Below the pieces are notes generated by a model that did no database searches, was not told the origin of the DNA, and was given only the letters and a program-made list of their open reading frames with translations. The position numbers and the translations under genes are program-made. A DNA stretch of 64,000 nucleotides from Hoyosella levis (GTDB taxonomy: Bacteria; Actinomycetota; Actinomycetes; Mycobacteriales; Mycobacteriaceae): contig NZ_BQYM01000002.1 of the NCBI RefSeq assembly GCF_026008515.1, positions 186,001 through 250,000 on the forward strand. Reading direction: 5' to 3'. Below, in pieces: positions 39,570 to 50,728 of the stretch (positions are counted from its first letter, which is position 1; every line of letters starts with the position of its first letter).

Positions 39570-40202
39570 GTGAGAGTAATGGGCGTTGACCCGGGGCTCA
39601 CCCGGTGCGGTCTCGGCATCGTTGATTCGGGGACCGGGCGCAGTGTTGTCGCGGTAGCCGTTGACGTGGTGCGCACCCCACCAGACCTCGAGCTCTCGGC
39701 GCGCCTGCTGCGAATCGCCACCGCCGCCGAGGAATGGATGGACAAGCACCGCCCCGATGTCGTTGCCATCGAGCGAGTGTTCTCGCAGCAGAATGTCCGC
39801 TCGGTGATGGGCACCGCGCAAGCAGGCGGAGTAGTGGCCCTCGCCGCCGCGAGGCGTGGCATTCCCGTTTCGTTCCACACCCCGAGCCAGGTCAAGTCCG
39901 CGGTCACGGGTGATGGGTCCGCAGGGAAGGAGCAGGTCACCTCGATGGTGACGCGCATTCTCAAGCTGGCAGAGGCGCCTCGCCCCGCGGACGCCGCCGA
40001 TGCGCTCGCGCTCGCGATCTGCCACTGCTGGCGGGCCCCGATGCTCGATCGCATGGCCGAGGCCGAGGCGGCCGCGCAGGCCGCGCGGCGCAAGTACACC
40101 GCGCGGCTCGCCGCTGTCCGCCGCGCGCAGGCCGCGGAGGCCAGGAGAGCAAAGGATGATCGCGGCACGGGCCGCCAGTCGATCGGGGGACAGGCATCAT
40201 GA
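39570..40202 (+). CDS. ruvC: Holliday junction resolvase RuvC
   Basis: RuvC cuts Holliday junctions. The 210-residue RNase H-fold protein has the first catalytic Asp in [12 protein letters not shown], Glu in V-A-I-E-R-V-F, and the Asp pair in [12 protein letters not shown]. The GTG at 39570 gives VRVMGVDPG, as in M. tuberculosis, and follows GGAGGT closely. An Ala/Arg-rich C-terminal tail of ~40 residues exceeds the family norm. It overlaps ruvA by four bases. LexA control is indicated. Confidence 0.95.
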   Translation: MRVMGVDPGLTRCGLGIVDSGTGRSVVAVAVDVVRTPPDLELSARLLRIATAAEEWMDKHRPDVVAIERVFSQQNVRSVMGTAQAGGVVALAAARRGIPVSFHTPSQVKSAVTGDGSAGKEQVTSMVTRILKLAEAPRPADAADALALAICHCWRAPMLDRMAEAEAAAQAARRKYTARLAAVRRAQAAEARRAKDDRGTGRQSIGGQAS

Positions 40203-40810
40203 TCGCAGCCGTGCGCGGGCCGGTCCTGCACATAGGTCTCGACCACGCCGTGGTCGAGGCCGCGGGAGTCGGCTACAAGGTCCATGCCACGCCGGGCACT
40301 CTCGCTGGCTTGCATCGCGGCACCGAGGCGCTCCTGCTCACCACCATGGTGGTGCGGGAGGACTCGATGACGCTCTACGGATTCTCCAGCGATGAGTCGC
40401 GCGAGCTCTTTGCGCTCCTGCAGACCGTGACGGGCGTCGGCCCCCGGCTTGCCATGGCCGTGCTCGCGGTCCTCGAGCCCAGCGCGCTACGGATCGCGCT
40501 GGCCAATGGCGACACCAAGGCGTTGATGCGCGTGCCCGGAGTGGGCAAGCGCGTCGCGGATCGCCTCATCGTTGACCTGCGGGACAAGGTCGGGGTGGTC
40601 GAGGGCGCGCCCGGGGATGCCGGGGGAGCGATCAATGGCAGCGCCCCGGCAGCGACCGTCGCTGACACCGTGATCGAGGCGCTCACCGGGCTCGGCTTCA
40701 CCGCGGCGCAGTCCGAGCAGGCCACGGCCGCAGCGCTGGAGATCGAGCCCGCTGCCACCTCGTCGGCCTTGCTGCGCTCCGCGCTCGCTAGCCTGGGCGG
40801 CCCGCGATGA
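40199..40810 (+). CDS. ruvA: Holliday junction DNA helicase subunit RuvA
   Basis: RuvA binds the four-way junction and loads RuvB. The 203-residue protein has the N-terminal OB fold ([10 protein letters not shown]), helix-hairpin-helix motifs V-T-G-V-G-P-R-L-A and [12 protein letters not shown], and the C-terminal RuvB-binding domain (E-A-L-T-G-L-G-F). Overlaps at both ends (ATGA with ruvC and with ruvB) show tight translational coupling. Confidence 0.96.
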   Translation: MIAAVRGPVLHIGLDHAVVEAAGVGYKVHATPGTLAGLHRGTEALLLTTMVVREDSMTLYGFSSDESRELFALLQTVTGVGPRLAMAVLAVLEPSALRIALANGDTKALMRVPGVGKRVADRLIVDLRDKVGVVEGAPGDAGGAINGSAPAATVADTVIEALTGLGFTAAQSEQATAAALEIEPAATSSALLRSALASLGGPR

Positions 40811-41883
40811 ACAACCAGGACCAGTCCATGCCACCGATGTCGCCGAGCCTCGTCGACGGCGACGGTGACATCGAGGTCAGCCTGCGGCCCAAGAACCTCT
40901 TCGACTTCATCGGCCAGCCGCGCGTGCGCGAGCAGCTCGAGCTTGTTCTCTCGGGCGCCAAGCTACGAGGAGCCGCCCCCGACCACATCCTGCTCTCCGG
41001 GCCGCCGGGCCTCGGCAAGACCAGCCTCGCGATGATCATCGCTGCCGAGATGGGCACAGCGCTGCGCCTCACCTCGGGGCCAGCGCTGGAACGCGCAGGT
41101 GACCTCGCCGCGATGCTCAGCAACCTCGTCGAGGGTGATGTCCTGTTCATCGACGAGATCCACCGCATCTCCCGGCCGGCGGAGGAGATGCTGTACCTCG
41201 CGATGGAGGATTTCCGGGTGGATGTCGTCGTCGGCAAGGGCCCCGGCGCCACGTCCATCCCGCTCGAGGTCGCCCCCTTCACGCTCGTCGGCGCCACCAC
41301 CCGCTCAGGTGCCCTGACCGGTCCGCTGCGTGATCGTTTCGGGTTCACCGCTCACATGGACTTCTACGAGCCCGCCGAGCTGCAGCGCATCCTGCTGCGC
41401 TCCGCGCGCATCCTTGGCGTCGAGCTCCAGAACGATGCGAGCCACGAGATCGCCCGGCGGTCCCGGGGCACGCCACGCATCGCGAACCGCCTCCTGCGCC
41501 GCGTGCGGGACTACGCCGAGGTCCGCTCCGATGGCGTGGTGACCATGGATATCGCCAGCGCCGCCCTGCGGGTCTACGACGTTGATGAGCTCGGGCTCGA
41601 CCGGCTCGACAGGGCCGTGCTGCAATCCCTCGTGCGGAGCTTCAACGGTGGCCCCGTCGGTGCTGCCACGCTCGCTGTCGCCGTGGGCGAGGAGCCAGCG
41701 ACCGTGGAGGAGGTCTGCGAGCCCTACCTGGTGCGAGCAGGCATGCTCGCGCGCACACCGCGCGGCCGCATCGCTACCGCCGCGGCCTGGGAGCACCTTG
41801 GCCTGGTGCCGCCCGCGGATACCGTGGCAAGCGGCATCGCGGTCCGCGCGCGCGAGCCCCATGACGACGAATACTCCTTCTGA
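40807..41883 (+). CDS. ruvB: Holliday junction branch migration ATPase RuvB
   Basis: RuvB is the hexameric motor that drives branch migration. The 358-residue AAA+ protein has Walker [12 protein letters not shown], Walker [10 protein letters not shown], sensor 1 L-V-G-A-T-T-R-S-G, the arginine-finger region P-L-R-D-R-F-G, and a winged-helix C-terminal domain. It overlaps ruvA by four bases. A 146-bp gap to yajC probably ends the operon. Confidence 0.97.
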   Translation: MNNQDQSMPPMSPSLVDGDGDIEVSLRPKNLFDFIGQPRVREQLELVLSGAKLRGAAPDHILLSGPPGLGKTSLAMIIAAEMGTALRLTSGPALERAGDLAAMLSNLVEGDVLFIDEIHRISRPAEEMLYLAMEDFRVDVVVGKGPGATSIPLEVAPFTLVGATTRSGALTGPLRDRFGFTAHMDFYEPAELQRILLRSARILGVELQNDASHEIARRSRGTPRIANRLLRRVRDYAEVRSDGVVTMDIASAALRVYDVDELGLDRLDRAVLQSLVRSFNGGPVGAATLAVAVGEEPATVEEVCEPYLVRAGMLARTPRGRIATAAAWEHLGLVPPADTVASGIAVRAREPHDDEYSF

Positions 41884-42029
41884 ACGGGACGGCTCGCCCG
41901 CTGGGCGGGTACTGGCGGCGCGGGCAACTCGGCAACCCGTGCCAGGGATGGCACACTGGTGTACTGGTCGGCAATCCGTGACCGGCTCGCCCCACACGCG
42001 CACATCGAACGACGAGGAATCACGCCCCG

Positions 42030-42365
42030 ATGGAACTGCTCCTTCCGCTGCTCATCCTGCTCCTGCTCGTACCGATGTTCTTGTCGGTACGACGCCAGAA
42101 GAAGGAGATGGATCGCCAAGCAGCCCTGCAGGACTCGCTCTCCGTCGGCGATCGCATCATGACCACCTCTGGCCTGTACGGCACCATCATGGCCGTCGAG
42201 GACACCACCGTGGAGCTCGAGATCGCCCCCGGCGTCGTTGCCACCTGGATGCGCCTCGCCATCCGTGATGTGATCCGTGAGGACATCGAGGAGGATGGCG
42301 ACGAGTTCCGCGACCATGAGGGTGGCGGAACGGATGCGTACGGCCGCGACAGCGGAGTCCAGTAG
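42030..42365 (+). CDS. yajC: Preprotein translocase subunit YajC
   Basis: YajC is a small single-span membrane protein associated with SecDF. The 111-residue protein has an N-terminal membrane segment (ELLLPLLILLLLVPMFL) followed by R-R-Q-K-K-E, then the S-V-G-D-R-I-M-T-T-S-G-L-Y-G-T-I core of the family, and an acidic tail. It leads the yajC-secD-secF operon. Confidence 0.94.
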   Translation: MELLLPLLILLLLVPMFLSVRRQKKEMDRQAALQDSLSVGDRIMTTSGLYGTIMAVEDTTVELEIAPGVVATWMRLAIRDVIREDIEEDGDEFRDHEGGGTDAYGRDSGVQ

Positions 42366-42418
42366 AGTCAGCCCTCGTGACTGGCGGTCGGGCCAGTTGT
42401 CGTCAAGGAGATCGTCTC

Positions 42419-44020
42419 GTGGCATCAACCAGTCGGCGGAAGCATCCGCTGCGGGCACTCAGCGTCGTGCTCGTGCTCGTCGCCCTATGCTTCACGCTCG
42501 TATTGTTCACCGGGGACCGCGGCACGACGCCGCGCCTCGGCGTCGACCTGCAAGGCGGTACGCGGGTCGTGCTATCCGCCATCACGCCGGACGGATCGAG
42601 CCCCAGCCCTGACGCGCTCGAGCAGGCGCAGGAGATCATCGCCACCCGCATCAACGGCCTCGGCGTCGCCGGCTCCGAGGTGCTCATCGATGGCGAGACC
42701 CTCGTCATCACCGTGCCGGGCCAGGATGGCGCCCAGGCGCGCACGCTCGGGCAGACCGCCCGGATGTATGTCCGGCCTGTCCTGAACGCGCAGCCAGCCC
42801 CCAATGCCGAGCAGAGCACCCCGGACGAGGGGACTGGCACGGAGGACGAGCCCCGGCCCTCCCTGCCCGAGAACGCGGACGAGGCAGCCGCGCTGATCGA
42901 GGAAGCCCGCGCGGCCCGGCAGTCCGAGGATCCCGAGACGCAGGCAGCGACGCTGGCCGAGCATGAGTGCAGCCCGCTTGACCCGCTCGCCGGCAATGAC
43001 CTGCCCGATAAGCCGCTGATCACCTGCGGCAACGACGGCCAGGTCGTCTACCTGCTCGGGCCCGTCCTCATCGAGGGCGAGGAGATCGACAGCGGCAGCG
43101 TCAGCGGTGCATTCAACCAGCAGCAGGCTCGGTGGGAGGTCTCCTTCCGCTTCCAGGGGCAGGCCAGCGAGGATTGGGCGGCCTTCACCCGCCAGAGCGT
43201 CGGCCAGCAGGCCGCGTTCGTGCTCGACACCGCGGTCGTGAGCGCACCCGTCATCCGCGATCCCACTCCGGCGGGCAGCGCCACCTCCATCTCCGGCGAT
43301 TTCACCGAGGAAGAGGTCCGCGACCTCGCGAACCAACTGCGCTATGGCGCGCTGCCCCTCTCCTTCGAGGCATCGCAGGCCCAGACGGTCTCGGCCACGC
43401 TGGGGCTCGCCTCCCTCGAGGCCGGGCTCATCGCCGGCGCGATCGGGCTGCTCGCGGTCCTTCTCTACGCGCTCGCGTACTACCGGCTGCTCGGAGTCAT
43501 CGCTGGGCTATCGCTCGCTATCGCGGTCGGGCTGGTCTACGGGGTGCTGGTCCTGCTTGGCCGGTACGTCAACTTCACCCTTGATCTCGCGGCCATCGCG
43601 GGGTTCATCATCGGCATCGGCATGACGGCCGACTCGTTCATCGTCTACTTCGAGCGCATCAAGGACGAGATGCGCGAGGGACGCAGCTTCCGCAGCGCGG
43701 TCGAGCGGGGCTGGCAACGGGCCCGGAGGACGATCATGACCGGCAACGCCGTCAGCTTCCTCGCCGCGGCCATCCTCTACCTGCTCGCGGTCGGACAGGT
43801 GAAGGGCTTCGCGTTCGCGCTCGGCCTCACCACCGTGCTCGACCTCCTTGTGGTGTTCCTGTTCACCTATCCCATGCTCAGCCTCGCCATCCGCTCCCGG
43901 ATACTGTCCAACCCGCGGCTCAACGGCCTCGGCGCGATCACCGATGTCGCCCGCGAGCGCGCCGAGCAGGAACAGGCCCGGGCAGCATCCAGCACGAACG
44001 TGGAAGGTGCCACACCATGA
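42419..44020 (+). CDS. secD: Protein translocase subunit SecD
   Basis: SecD pulls secreted proteins across the membrane with SecF using the proton gradient. The 533-residue protein has an N-terminal membrane segment, the L-G-V-D-L-Q-G-G-T-R-V motif, a large periplasmic region containing an acidic, low-complexity insert (about residues 135-185), and five C-terminal membrane segments with G-I-G-M-T-A-D-S-F-I-V-Y-F-E-R. I start at GTG 42419, which follows AAGGAG by eight bases; a GTG at 42377 would add 14 residues. It overlaps secF by four bases. Confidence 0.95.
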   Translation: MASTSRRKHPLRALSVVLVLVALCFTLVLFTGDRGTTPRLGVDLQGGTRVVLSAITPDGSSPSPDALEQAQEIIATRINGLGVAGSEVLIDGETLVITVPGQDGAQARTLGQTARMYVRPVLNAQPAPNAEQSTPDEGTGTEDEPRPSLPENADEAAALIEEARAARQSEDPETQAATLAEHECSPLDPLAGNDLPDKPLITCGNDGQVVYLLGPVLIEGEEIDSGSVSGAFNQQQARWEVSFRFQGQASEDWAAFTRQSVGQQAAFVLDTAVVSAPVIRDPTPAGSATSISGDFTEEEVRDLANQLRYGALPLSFEASQAQTVSATLGLASLEAGLIAGAIGLLAVLLYALAYYRLLGVIAGLSLAIAVGLVYGVLVLLGRYVNFTLDLAAIAGFIIGIGMTADSFIVYFERIKDEMREGRSFRSAVERGWQRARRTIMTGNAVSFLAAAILYLLAVGQVKGFAFALGLTTVLDLLVVFLFTYPMLSLAIRSRILSNPRLNGLGAITDVARERAEQEQARAASSTNVEGATP

Positions 44021-45207
44021 CAACCTCGCAGGTCACCAGTGAGCCGACTCCCCGGCATGGCTTCTTTCACGGCCTCTACACCGGCACGGGCGCCTTCGAG
44101 ATCGTCGCGCGCCGCAAGCTGTACTTCCTCATCGCGCTCGCCCTGATCCTCATATCGCTGGCGGGTATCGGCATCCGTGGATTCACCTTCGGGATCGACT
44201 TCGCGGGCGGCACGCGCGTCGAGATGCCGGCGGGCGAGGTCACCGCCCAGCAGGCCGAGGAAGTGTTCACCGACGCGATCGGCGTAGCGCCGACGACGGT
44301 GCAGATCGTCGGCACGGGTGCCACTGCTTCGATCCAGATCCGGTCCGAGACCCTTGATGAGCCGCAGATCCAGGCGGTGCAGCGTGGCTTGTTCGAGGCC
44401 TTCGAGCCGCAAGGGACCGACGGCCAGCCAAGCCTCAACGCGATCAGCATCGCGAAGGTGAGCGAGACCTGGGGCGGTCAGGTCACCGAGAAAGCCGTCC
44501 TCGCGCTGATCGTGTTCCTCGTCCTCGTGTGCGTCTACATCGCCCTGCGGTTCGAGTGGCACATGGCGGTCGCGGCGATCGCCGCGGTGATCCTCGACCT
44601 CACGGTCACGGCGGGTGTGTATGCCATTGTTGGATTCGAGGTCAGCCCTGCCACGATCATCGGGTTGCTCACCATCCTTGGCTATTCGCTCTACGACACT
44701 GTCGTGGTCTTCGACAAGGTGCAGGAGAACACCAGCGGTGTCACGAGCAGCCTGCGGCGCACGTATGCCGAGCAAGCCAATCTGGGTGTGAACCAGACAT
44801 TGATGCGATCGTTCAACACCTCGCTGATCAGTGTTCTGCCCATCGCGTCCCTGATGATCGTCGCGGTGTGGATGCTCGGGGTGGGCACGCTCAAGGACCT
44901 CGCCCTCGTGCAGCTCGTCGGCATCGTCATCGGCACCTACTCGTCGATCTTCTTCGCCACACCGTTGCTCGTCACGATGAAGGAACGCACTCCCGAGATC
45001 AAGGAGCACACCGAAGCAGTGAACGCACGTCGCGCGGGCCCGGCGGCCGCCGCCCCGGCATCATCCGGCACCGTTGCGTCCGATCCTGCTGCGGCCTCCA
45101 CCGAGTCATCCGGCGACCAGCAAGCATCCGGGGCGGCACAGCCGCCTCGACGGCGCGGATCAGCGCCAGCCCCCGGCGCGCGCCCCACGGGCAAGCGTCG
45201 TCGGTGA
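44017..45207 (+). CDS. secF: Protein translocase subunit SecF
   Basis: SecF partners SecD. The 396-residue protein has the F-G-I-D-F-A-G-G-T-R-V motif after the first membrane segment and five C-terminal segments with L-T-I-L-G-Y-S-L-Y-D-T-V-V-V-F-D-K-V. The C-terminal ~65 residues are Ala/Pro/Ser-rich with a basic end (GKRRR), longer than in many bacteria but usual in actinobacteria. ATGA overlap with secD. Confidence 0.95.
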   Translation: MTTSQVTSEPTPRHGFFHGLYTGTGAFEIVARRKLYFLIALALILISLAGIGIRGFTFGIDFAGGTRVEMPAGEVTAQQAEEVFTDAIGVAPTTVQIVGTGATASIQIRSETLDEPQIQAVQRGLFEAFEPQGTDGQPSLNAISIAKVSETWGGQVTEKAVLALIVFLVLVCVYIALRFEWHMAVAAIAAVILDLTVTAGVYAIVGFEVSPATIIGLLTILGYSLYDTVVVFDKVQENTSGVTSSLRRTYAEQANLGVNQTLMRSFNTSLISVLPIASLMIVAVWMLGVGTLKDLALVQLVGIVIGTYSSIFFATPLLVTMKERTPEIKEHTEAVNARRAGPAAAAPASSGTVASDPAAASTESSGDQQASGAAQPPRRRGSAPAPGARPTGKRRR

Positions 45208-45232
45208 ACCACGTCCGAGAAGGAATCCGGAA

Positions 45233-46978
45233 ATGATCCATGGCATCCGATCCGCTCTCTCCAGCGCAGGCACCGCTCGTCGACGGGCAGTGGCGATCAC
45301 AGCGGTCGCTACAGCGGCCATCGTGCCGCTCAGCGCCTGCGCGACCGTTGACACCCTCGACGAGTACACCCTCGGGTATGCCATCGACGCGCCGATCACT
45401 ACGTACAACGCCAACACGGTCGAGGGCGCGTACTCCGCGGCGCCAGCGGTCCTCGGGCGAGTGCTCACGGGCCTGAGCTACATCGGGCCCGAGGGCACCG
45501 CCGTGTTCGACCGGGACTTCGGCACCGTCACCCCGGTCCCGGGCAGCCCCTCTGCCTTCGATGTGACGCTCGACGCCGACGCGGTCTTCTCGGACGGGAT
45601 TCCCATCACGTGCAACGATCTTGTGCTCGCCTGGGCCGCGAGCAGCGGACGATTCACCAGTCCGGCCCCCGAGGGCGGAGCGCCCGAGCCCCTGTTCGAC
45701 TCCGCCACCGACTGGGGCTTTGCCGACATCGAGGCCATCGACTGCGAGCCTGGCTCCAAGAGCGCGCAGGTCCGCTTCCGCGAGGGCAGGCTGATCACTG
45801 ACTGGGCCGAGTTGTTCTCCGCCACCACGATCATGCCGTCGCACGTCGTTGCCCGCGAGGCCCGCGTCCCCGACATCGTGGGGGCCATCAACAGTGACGA
45901 TTCCGAGGCGATGGCGCGGATCGCCGAGTTCTGGAACACCGGCTGGGACCTCGAGCCCGGCGAGATCGACACCACGCTCTACCCGTCCTCCGGCCCCTAT
46001 CGGATCGAGTCGTTCACCGAGGACGGCGGACTGCTGCTGGTGCGCAACGATCGATGGTGGGGCGACCCCCCGCGCACCCCGCGGATCGTGGTGTGGCCCC
46101 ATATGGACACGCGCGAGATCGTGGAGCGCGGCGAGGCCCAGGTGGTGGAGACGGGCGCGGGCTCGGTGCCTGGCCTCGACCTCGCGGGCTACGACGTGCG
46201 CACAGTGGCCTCGATGAACACCGAGCAGTTGATCTTCAACACCCGGGGCGTGTTCTCGAGCGTCGATGCCCGCCGCGCCTTCTCCGGTTGCGTTCCCCGC
46301 CAGCGCATCGCTGACGATGCCATCAATGACAAGTTCGGCGACGCCGCGCCCGAGCCTGGCGTGGTCAGCTCGCGCACCCTGCAACCTGGGCATCCCGCGT
46401 ATGGGTTCGTCGCTGGCCCGGCGCAGCAGATCTTCCTGCAGCCTGATCTTGAGCTCGCCCGCAACTTCCCGCAATCCAACGACATGCGGGTCCGCATTGG
46501 CTATCGGGGCCCGGATCAGCGACGGGAGGAGACAGTCTCCTTCATCGCGCGAAGCTGCCAGGAGGCCGGGATCATCGTCCAGAACGTCAGCTCCGGCGAC
46601 TTCGATCCGGTGCAGGCCATGGAGGCCGGCGAGGTCGACATCGTCCTTGGCGGCGTCGGGGGCGTCCAGTCCAGCGGCGGCCTCGCCTCGGAGGCCACCC
46701 GGCTCGGTGCCCTGCACTCGCGCAACGGCCGCAATATCGGTGCGTTCTCCCAGGACCGGATCGACACGCTTGTCGCGGAGCTCGCCGTGACCAGCAATCC
46801 CGATGCGCGCTACGTGCGCTTCGCCGAAGCGGAGAGCATCTTGTGGAGCGAGCTGCCGACCGTGCCCCTCGCGGTGCAGCCGCGCACCGTGGCCGGAGCG
46901 GAGTCCCTCGTGGGTGTGGTGCCCAATCCATCGCGGGCTGGCGTGGGATGGAACATGGACAAGTGGGTGCGCGGCTGA
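45233..46978 (+). CDS. Solute-binding lipoprotein, family 5 (Rv2585c-like)
   Basis: This 581-residue lipoprotein belongs to ABC solute-binding family 5 (peptide/nickel-type, DppA/OppA-like). The signal peptide ends in LSAC. Family marks include a V-L-T-G-L-S-Y segment near the mature N-terminus and [11 protein letters not shown]. No permease or ATPase genes are adjacent; position between secF and apt is the same as for Rv2585c. AAGGAA precedes the ATG at 45233. The ligand is unknown. Its stop shares a base with the apt start. Confidence 0.9.
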   Translation: MIHGIRSALSSAGTARRRAVAITAVATAAIVPLSACATVDTLDEYTLGYAIDAPITTYNANTVEGAYSAAPAVLGRVLTGLSYIGPEGTAVFDRDFGTVTPVPGSPSAFDVTLDADAVFSDGIPITCNDLVLAWAASSGRFTSPAPEGGAPEPLFDSATDWGFADIEAIDCEPGSKSAQVRFREGRLITDWAELFSATTIMPSHVVAREARVPDIVGAINSDDSEAMARIAEFWNTGWDLEPGEIDTTLYPSSGPYRIESFTEDGGLLLVRNDRWWGDPPRTPRIVVWPHMDTREIVERGEAQVVETGAGSVPGLDLAGYDVRTVASMNTEQLIFNTRGVFSSVDARRAFSGCVPRQRIADDAINDKFGDAAPEPGVVSSRTLQPGHPAYGFVAGPAQQIFLQPDLELARNFPQSNDMRVRIGYRGPDQRREETVSFIARSCQEAGIIVQNVSSGDFDPVQAMEAGEVDIVLGGVGGVQSSGGLASEATRLGALHSRNGRNIGAFSQDRIDTLVAELAVTSNPDARYVRFAEAESILWSELPTVPLAVQPRTVAGAESLVGVVPNPSRAGVGWNMDKWVRG

Positions 46979-47514
46979 TGACAGCCAGCCTCGCTGAGCT
47001 CATCGCGTCGCTGACCCGCACCGTGCCGGACTTCCCGGAGCCAGGCGTGCAGTTCGCCGATCTCAGCCCGCTCTTCGCGGACGGGCACGGACTGCGGTCG
47101 GTCATCACCGCGCTCGCGGAGGCCGGCGGGCCCGGCACCGGCATCGATCTGGTCGCCGGCATCGATTCCCGCGGGTTCCTCCTCGGCGCGGGCGTCGCGC
47201 TGCATCTCGGGACCGGGATGCTCGTGGTGCGCAAGCAGGGCAAGCTGCCGCCACCCGTGCATGCGCGCAGCTACGCGCTCGAGTACGGCGAGGCCACCCT
47301 CGAGATCCCCGCCGAAGGCATCGAGCTCGCTGGTCGCCGCGTGCTCATCATCGATGACGTGCTCGCGACCGGTGGAACACTGGCCGCAGCGAAAGCGTTG
47401 CTCGAGGAGGCTGGGGCCGAGGTCGTGGGCGCCGCGGTCGTGCTCGAGCTCGCGGGGCTCGCCGGGCGCGACAAGCTCGGAACCACCCCTCTGGCCGCGC
47501 TCATCACCCAGTGA
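46978..47514 (+). CDS. apt: Adenine phosphoribosyltransferase
   Basis: Apt converts adenine and PRPP to AMP. The 178-residue protein has the PRPP-binding motif [13 protein letters not shown], the F-P-x-P-G-V-x-F-x-D-L-S-P-L-F N-terminal motif, and a flexible loop with R-K-Q-G-K-L-P. It overlaps the lipoprotein stop by one base (TGATG) and lies 49 bp before rel. The lipoprotein-apt-rel order is conserved in Mycobacteriales. Confidence 0.95.
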   Translation: MTASLAELIASLTRTVPDFPEPGVQFADLSPLFADGHGLRSVITALAEAGGPGTGIDLVAGIDSRGFLLGAGVALHLGTGMLVVRKQGKLPPPVHARSYALEYGEATLEIPAEGIELAGRRVLIIDDVLATGGTLAAAKALLEEAGAEVVGAAVVLELAGLAGRDKLGTTPLAALITQ

Positions 47515-47563
47515 GCGCTACAGTTGCGGAGAGACGGCTTCGTTTCGGATAGGAGGTGGTCGC

Positions 47564-49915
47564 GTGAGCCACGATGCGCAAGCCTCGCATGATGCAGGCA
47601 CCACCCCGACGGGCGCGGACGAGGATGTCCCGCGCCCGCTCGCATCCATGGTGAACGCGCCTGGTTCCGCATCCCGCCGGGTGCGGGCCCGGCTCGCGCG
47701 CAGGATGACCGCGGGCCGCAGCGCGTCGGTCAAGCCCGTGCTGGAGCCACTCGTAGCGATCCATCGCGACTTCTATCCCAAGGCCCCGCTCGTTACCTTG
47801 CAGCGCGCGTATGACGTTGCCGAGGAGCGCCATGCCGAGCAGATCCGCAAGTCCGGCGATCCCTACATCACTCATCCGCTCGCGGTCGCGACGATCCTCG
47901 CCGAGCTGGGCATGGACACCACCACGCTCATCGCGGCGCTCCTGCATGACACTGTCGAGGACACCAGCTACAGCCTCGAGCAGCTGACCGAGGAGTTCGG
48001 CGAGGAGGTCGCGCACCTCGTCGACGGAGTCACCAAGCTCGACAAGGTCGTGCTGGGTACCGCGGCCGAGGCCGAGACGATCCGCAAGATGATCATCGCG
48101 ATGGCCCGCGATCCGCGGGTGCTGGTCATCAAGGTGGCCGACCGCCTCCACAACATGCGGACCATGCGGTTCCTGCCGCCGGAGAAGCAAGCACGCAAGG
48201 CCCGCGAGACGCTCGAGGTGATCGCGCCGCTCGCGCATCGGCTCGGCATGGCCACGGTGAAGTGGGAGCTCGAGGACCTCGCGTTCGCGATCCTGCACCC
48301 CAAGAGGTATGACGAGATCGTGCGGCTCGTGGCCAACCGCGCCCCCTCGCGCGACATCTACCTCGACAAGGTGCGGTCGCAGATCAAGGCGGCGCTCGAG
48401 GCCGCCAAGCTCAATGCCGTCGTCGAGGGCCGCCCGAAGCACTACTGGTCGATTTATCAGAAGATGATCGTCAAGGGCAAGGATTTCGACGAGATCCATG
48501 ACCTCGTGGGCATGCGCATCCTCTGTGACCATGTGCGCGAGTGCTATGCCGCGATCGGTGTGGTGCATTCGCTATGGCAGCCCATGGCGGGCCGGTTCAA
48601 GGACTACATCGCCCAGCCCCGCTACGGGGTGTACCAGTCGCTGCACACCACGGTCGTGGGGCCCGAGGGCAAGCCGCTCGAGGTGCAGATCCGCACCCGC
48701 GACATGCACCAGAACGCCGAGTACGGCATCGCCGCGCACTGGCGGTACAAGGAGACGCGCGGCAAGCATCACTCGGACAGTTCCGAGGTCGACGAGATCG
48801 CGTGGATGCGCCAGCTGCTCGACTGGCAGCGCGAGGCCGCGGATCCGGGGGAGTTCCTCGAGTCACTGCGGTACGACCTCGCGCGCAAGGAGATCTTCGT
48901 CTTCACCCCCAAGGGAGACGTGCTGACGCTGCCCGCGGAATCCACGCCTGTTGATTTCGCGTACGCCGTGCATACCGAGGTGGGCCATCGGTGCATCGGC
49001 GCGCGGGTCAATGGTCGCCTCGTTCCGCTCGAGCGCACCCTCGACAATGGCGAGGTCGTCGAGATCTTCACTTCCAAGGACGAGGGCTCGGGGCCGAGCC
49101 GCGACTGGCAGAAGTTCGTGGTCTCGCCCCGCGCCAAGACGAAGATCCGGCAGTGGTTCGCCAAGGAGCGTCGCGAGGAAGCCCTCGAGACGGGCAAGGA
49201 CGCGATCGCGAAGGAAGTGCGGCGCACCGGCTTGCCGCTGCAACGCATCCTCAGCGGTGACCTGATGGCCGCGACGGCGCGGGAACTGCGCTACCAGGAT
49301 GTGGACGCGCTCTACACGGCCGTGGGGGAGCACCATGTCTCCGCCCAGCACGTGGTGCAGCGGCTCGTCGCGCAGTTCGGTGGCGTCGAGGATGCCGAGG
49401 AGGAGCTGGCCGAGCGGGCAACGCCCTCGAGCACGCCACGCAGCAGCCGCCGCTCTGCGAGCGACGTGGGCGTCGAGGTGCCCGGCGTCTCGGGCGTTCT
49501 GGTCAAGCTGGCCAAGTGCTGCACGCCTGTGCCCGGCGATGAGATCCTGGGTTTTGTCACGCGTGGTGGTGGCGTCAGCGTTCATCGCACTGATTGCACC
49601 AATGCGGGTTCCTTGCGCTCGGAGCCGGAGCGGCTGATCGATGTGCAGTGGGCGCCATCGCCGCACTCGATGTTCCTCGTGGCCATCCAGATCGAGGCGC
49701 TCGACCGGCACCGCTTGCTCTCCGATGTGACCAAGGCGCTCGCCGACGAGAAGGTGAACATCCTGTCCGCCTCGGTGGCGACATCGGGTGATCGGGTGGC
49801 GATCAGCCGGTTCACCTTCGAGATGGGCGATCCGAAGCATCTCGGGCACGTGCTCAACGTGGTGCGCAATGTCGAGGGCGTCTACGACGTGTACCGGATG
49901 ACGTCAGCGGTCTAG
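47564..49915 (+). CDS. rel: Bifunctional (p)ppGpp synthetase/hydrolase Rel
   Basis: Rel makes and degrades (p)ppGpp in the stringent response. The 783-residue protein contains an HD hydrolase domain (H-D-T-V-E-D-T, residues ~100-260), the synthetase domain with [13 protein letters not shown] and D-L-V-G-M-R-I-L, a TGS domain ([11 protein letters not shown]), a zinc-finger-like region with [11 protein letters not shown], and a C-terminal ACT domain. The HD motif is intact so both activities are expected. AGGAGGTGG is just upstream of GTG 47564. The 3' end overlaps the convergent cyclophilin gene by 12 bp. Confidence 0.97.
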   Translation: MSHDAQASHDAGTTPTGADEDVPRPLASMVNAPGSASRRVRARLARRMTAGRSASVKPVLEPLVAIHRDFYPKAPLVTLQRAYDVAEERHAEQIRKSGDPYITHPLAVATILAELGMDTTTLIAALLHDTVEDTSYSLEQLTEEFGEEVAHLVDGVTKLDKVVLGTAAEAETIRKMIIAMARDPRVLVIKVADRLHNMRTMRFLPPEKQARKARETLEVIAPLAHRLGMATVKWELEDLAFAILHPKRYDEIVRLVANRAPSRDIYLDKVRSQIKAALEAAKLNAVVEGRPKHYWSIYQKMIVKGKDFDEIHDLVGMRILCDHVRECYAAIGVVHSLWQPMAGRFKDYIAQPRYGVYQSLHTTVVGPEGKPLEVQIRTRDMHQNAEYGIAAHWRYKETRGKHHSDSSEVDEIAWMRQLLDWQREAADPGEFLESLRYDLARKEIFVFTPKGDVLTLPAESTPVDFAYAVHTEVGHRCIGARVNGRLVPLERTLDNGEVVEIFTSKDEGSGPSRDWQKFVVSPRAKTKIRQWFAKERREEALETGKDAIAKEVRRTGLPLQRILSGDLMAATARELRYQDVDALYTAVGEHHVSAQHVVQRLVAQFGGVEDAEEELAERATPSSTPRSSRRSASDVGVEVPGVSGVLVKLAKCCTPVPGDEILGFVTRGGGVSVHRTDCTNAGSLRSEPERLIDVQWAPSPHSMFLVAIQIEALDRHRLLSDVTKALADEKVNILSASVATSGDRVAISRFTFEMGDPKHLGHVLNVVRNVEGVYDVYRMTSAV

Positions 49916-50725
49916 CTCGACGCCGAGGATCTGCACGAGCCTGCTAGGTGCCCCGCTGTAGCCCGAGATGGGACCAGCCTCGCCGATCGCATCGAGCACC
50001 CACATGGCGTCGGCGTCCACGGTACCGACGATCGTGTAGGCCGGCGGCAATGGCGAGTCGTCGATCACGACGAAGAACCGGCTGCCGCTGTTTCCGCCCG
50101 CCGTGGTCTCCATGGCCACGGTTCCGCGCGGATAGGTCGTCTGGGCACTGTTGCGGCGCTCGCCGTCGACGATCAGTTGATCGGCGGGGAACTCCGCGGG
50201 AGCGGCGTACCCAGGCCCTCCGGTGCCCGTGCCGCTGGGATCGCCGCACTGCAGCGTGTACACCCCGCGGGTGGTGATGCGATGGCAGACCGAGCTGTCA
50301 TAGAAGCCCTGCTCGGCGAGGCTGAGGAAGCTATTGGCCGTGCAGGGCGAGAGCGATCGGTCCAGGGTGATGGGTACGAGCCCGCGGCGCAGCTCGAGCC
50401 GGACCGTGGCGGTGCCCGTGGCGGGAACATCCTGCGTGGGAGGCGCCTCGACTGGCCGGACGGGGTTGCCCGAGCGGGGATACTCGCAGCTCACTGTGGT
50501 GGGAAGTGGATCCGCACGGGGGGAGGTCACGTCCAGCGGTGGGGCGTCGTGCAGCGCGGGAGCTGATGCGGAGGCGGCGATCGCCGCCTCCGCATCAGCC
50601 GGGGCCTCGGGAACGAGGGCAGCCGGAGCCGTGGCCTCCGTGGCCAGGGAGCATCCGGCGAGGGCCAGGCTGATGCTCGCGCACAGCCCGGCCCCGCCCA
50701 GGATTCGAGCCGTCGCTCTGCCCAA
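49904..50725 (-). CDS. Lipoprotein cyclophilin (peptidyl-prolyl isomerase), copy 1
   Basis: This 273-residue protein is a secreted lipid-anchored cyclophilin. The signal peptide ends with lipobox LAGC; an Ala/Pro-rich linker follows, and the cyclophilin domain occupies the last ~170 residues. The active-site region reads [17 protein letters not shown], keeping the catalytic Arg and Gln, with G-G-P-G-Y and S-R-F-F-V-V. TTG 50725 is the start, with GGAGGAAT upstream; it begins three bases after the stop of the second cyclophilin gene. Its 3' end overlaps rel by 12 bp. Confidence 0.88.
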   Translation of the reverse strand: MGRATARILGGAGLCASISLALAGCSLATEATAPAALVPEAPADAEAAIAASASAPALHDAPPLDVTSPRADPLPTTVSCEYPRSGNPVRPVEAPPTQDVPATGTATVRLELRRGLVPITLDRSLSPCTANSFLSLAEQGFYDSSVCHRITTRGVYTLQCGDPSGTGTGGPGYAAPAEFPADQLIVDGERRNSAQTTYPRGTVAMETTAGGNSGSRFFVVIDDSPLPPAYTIVGTVDADAMWVLDAIGEAGPISGYSGAPSRLVQILGVELDR

Positions 50726-50728
50726 TGG

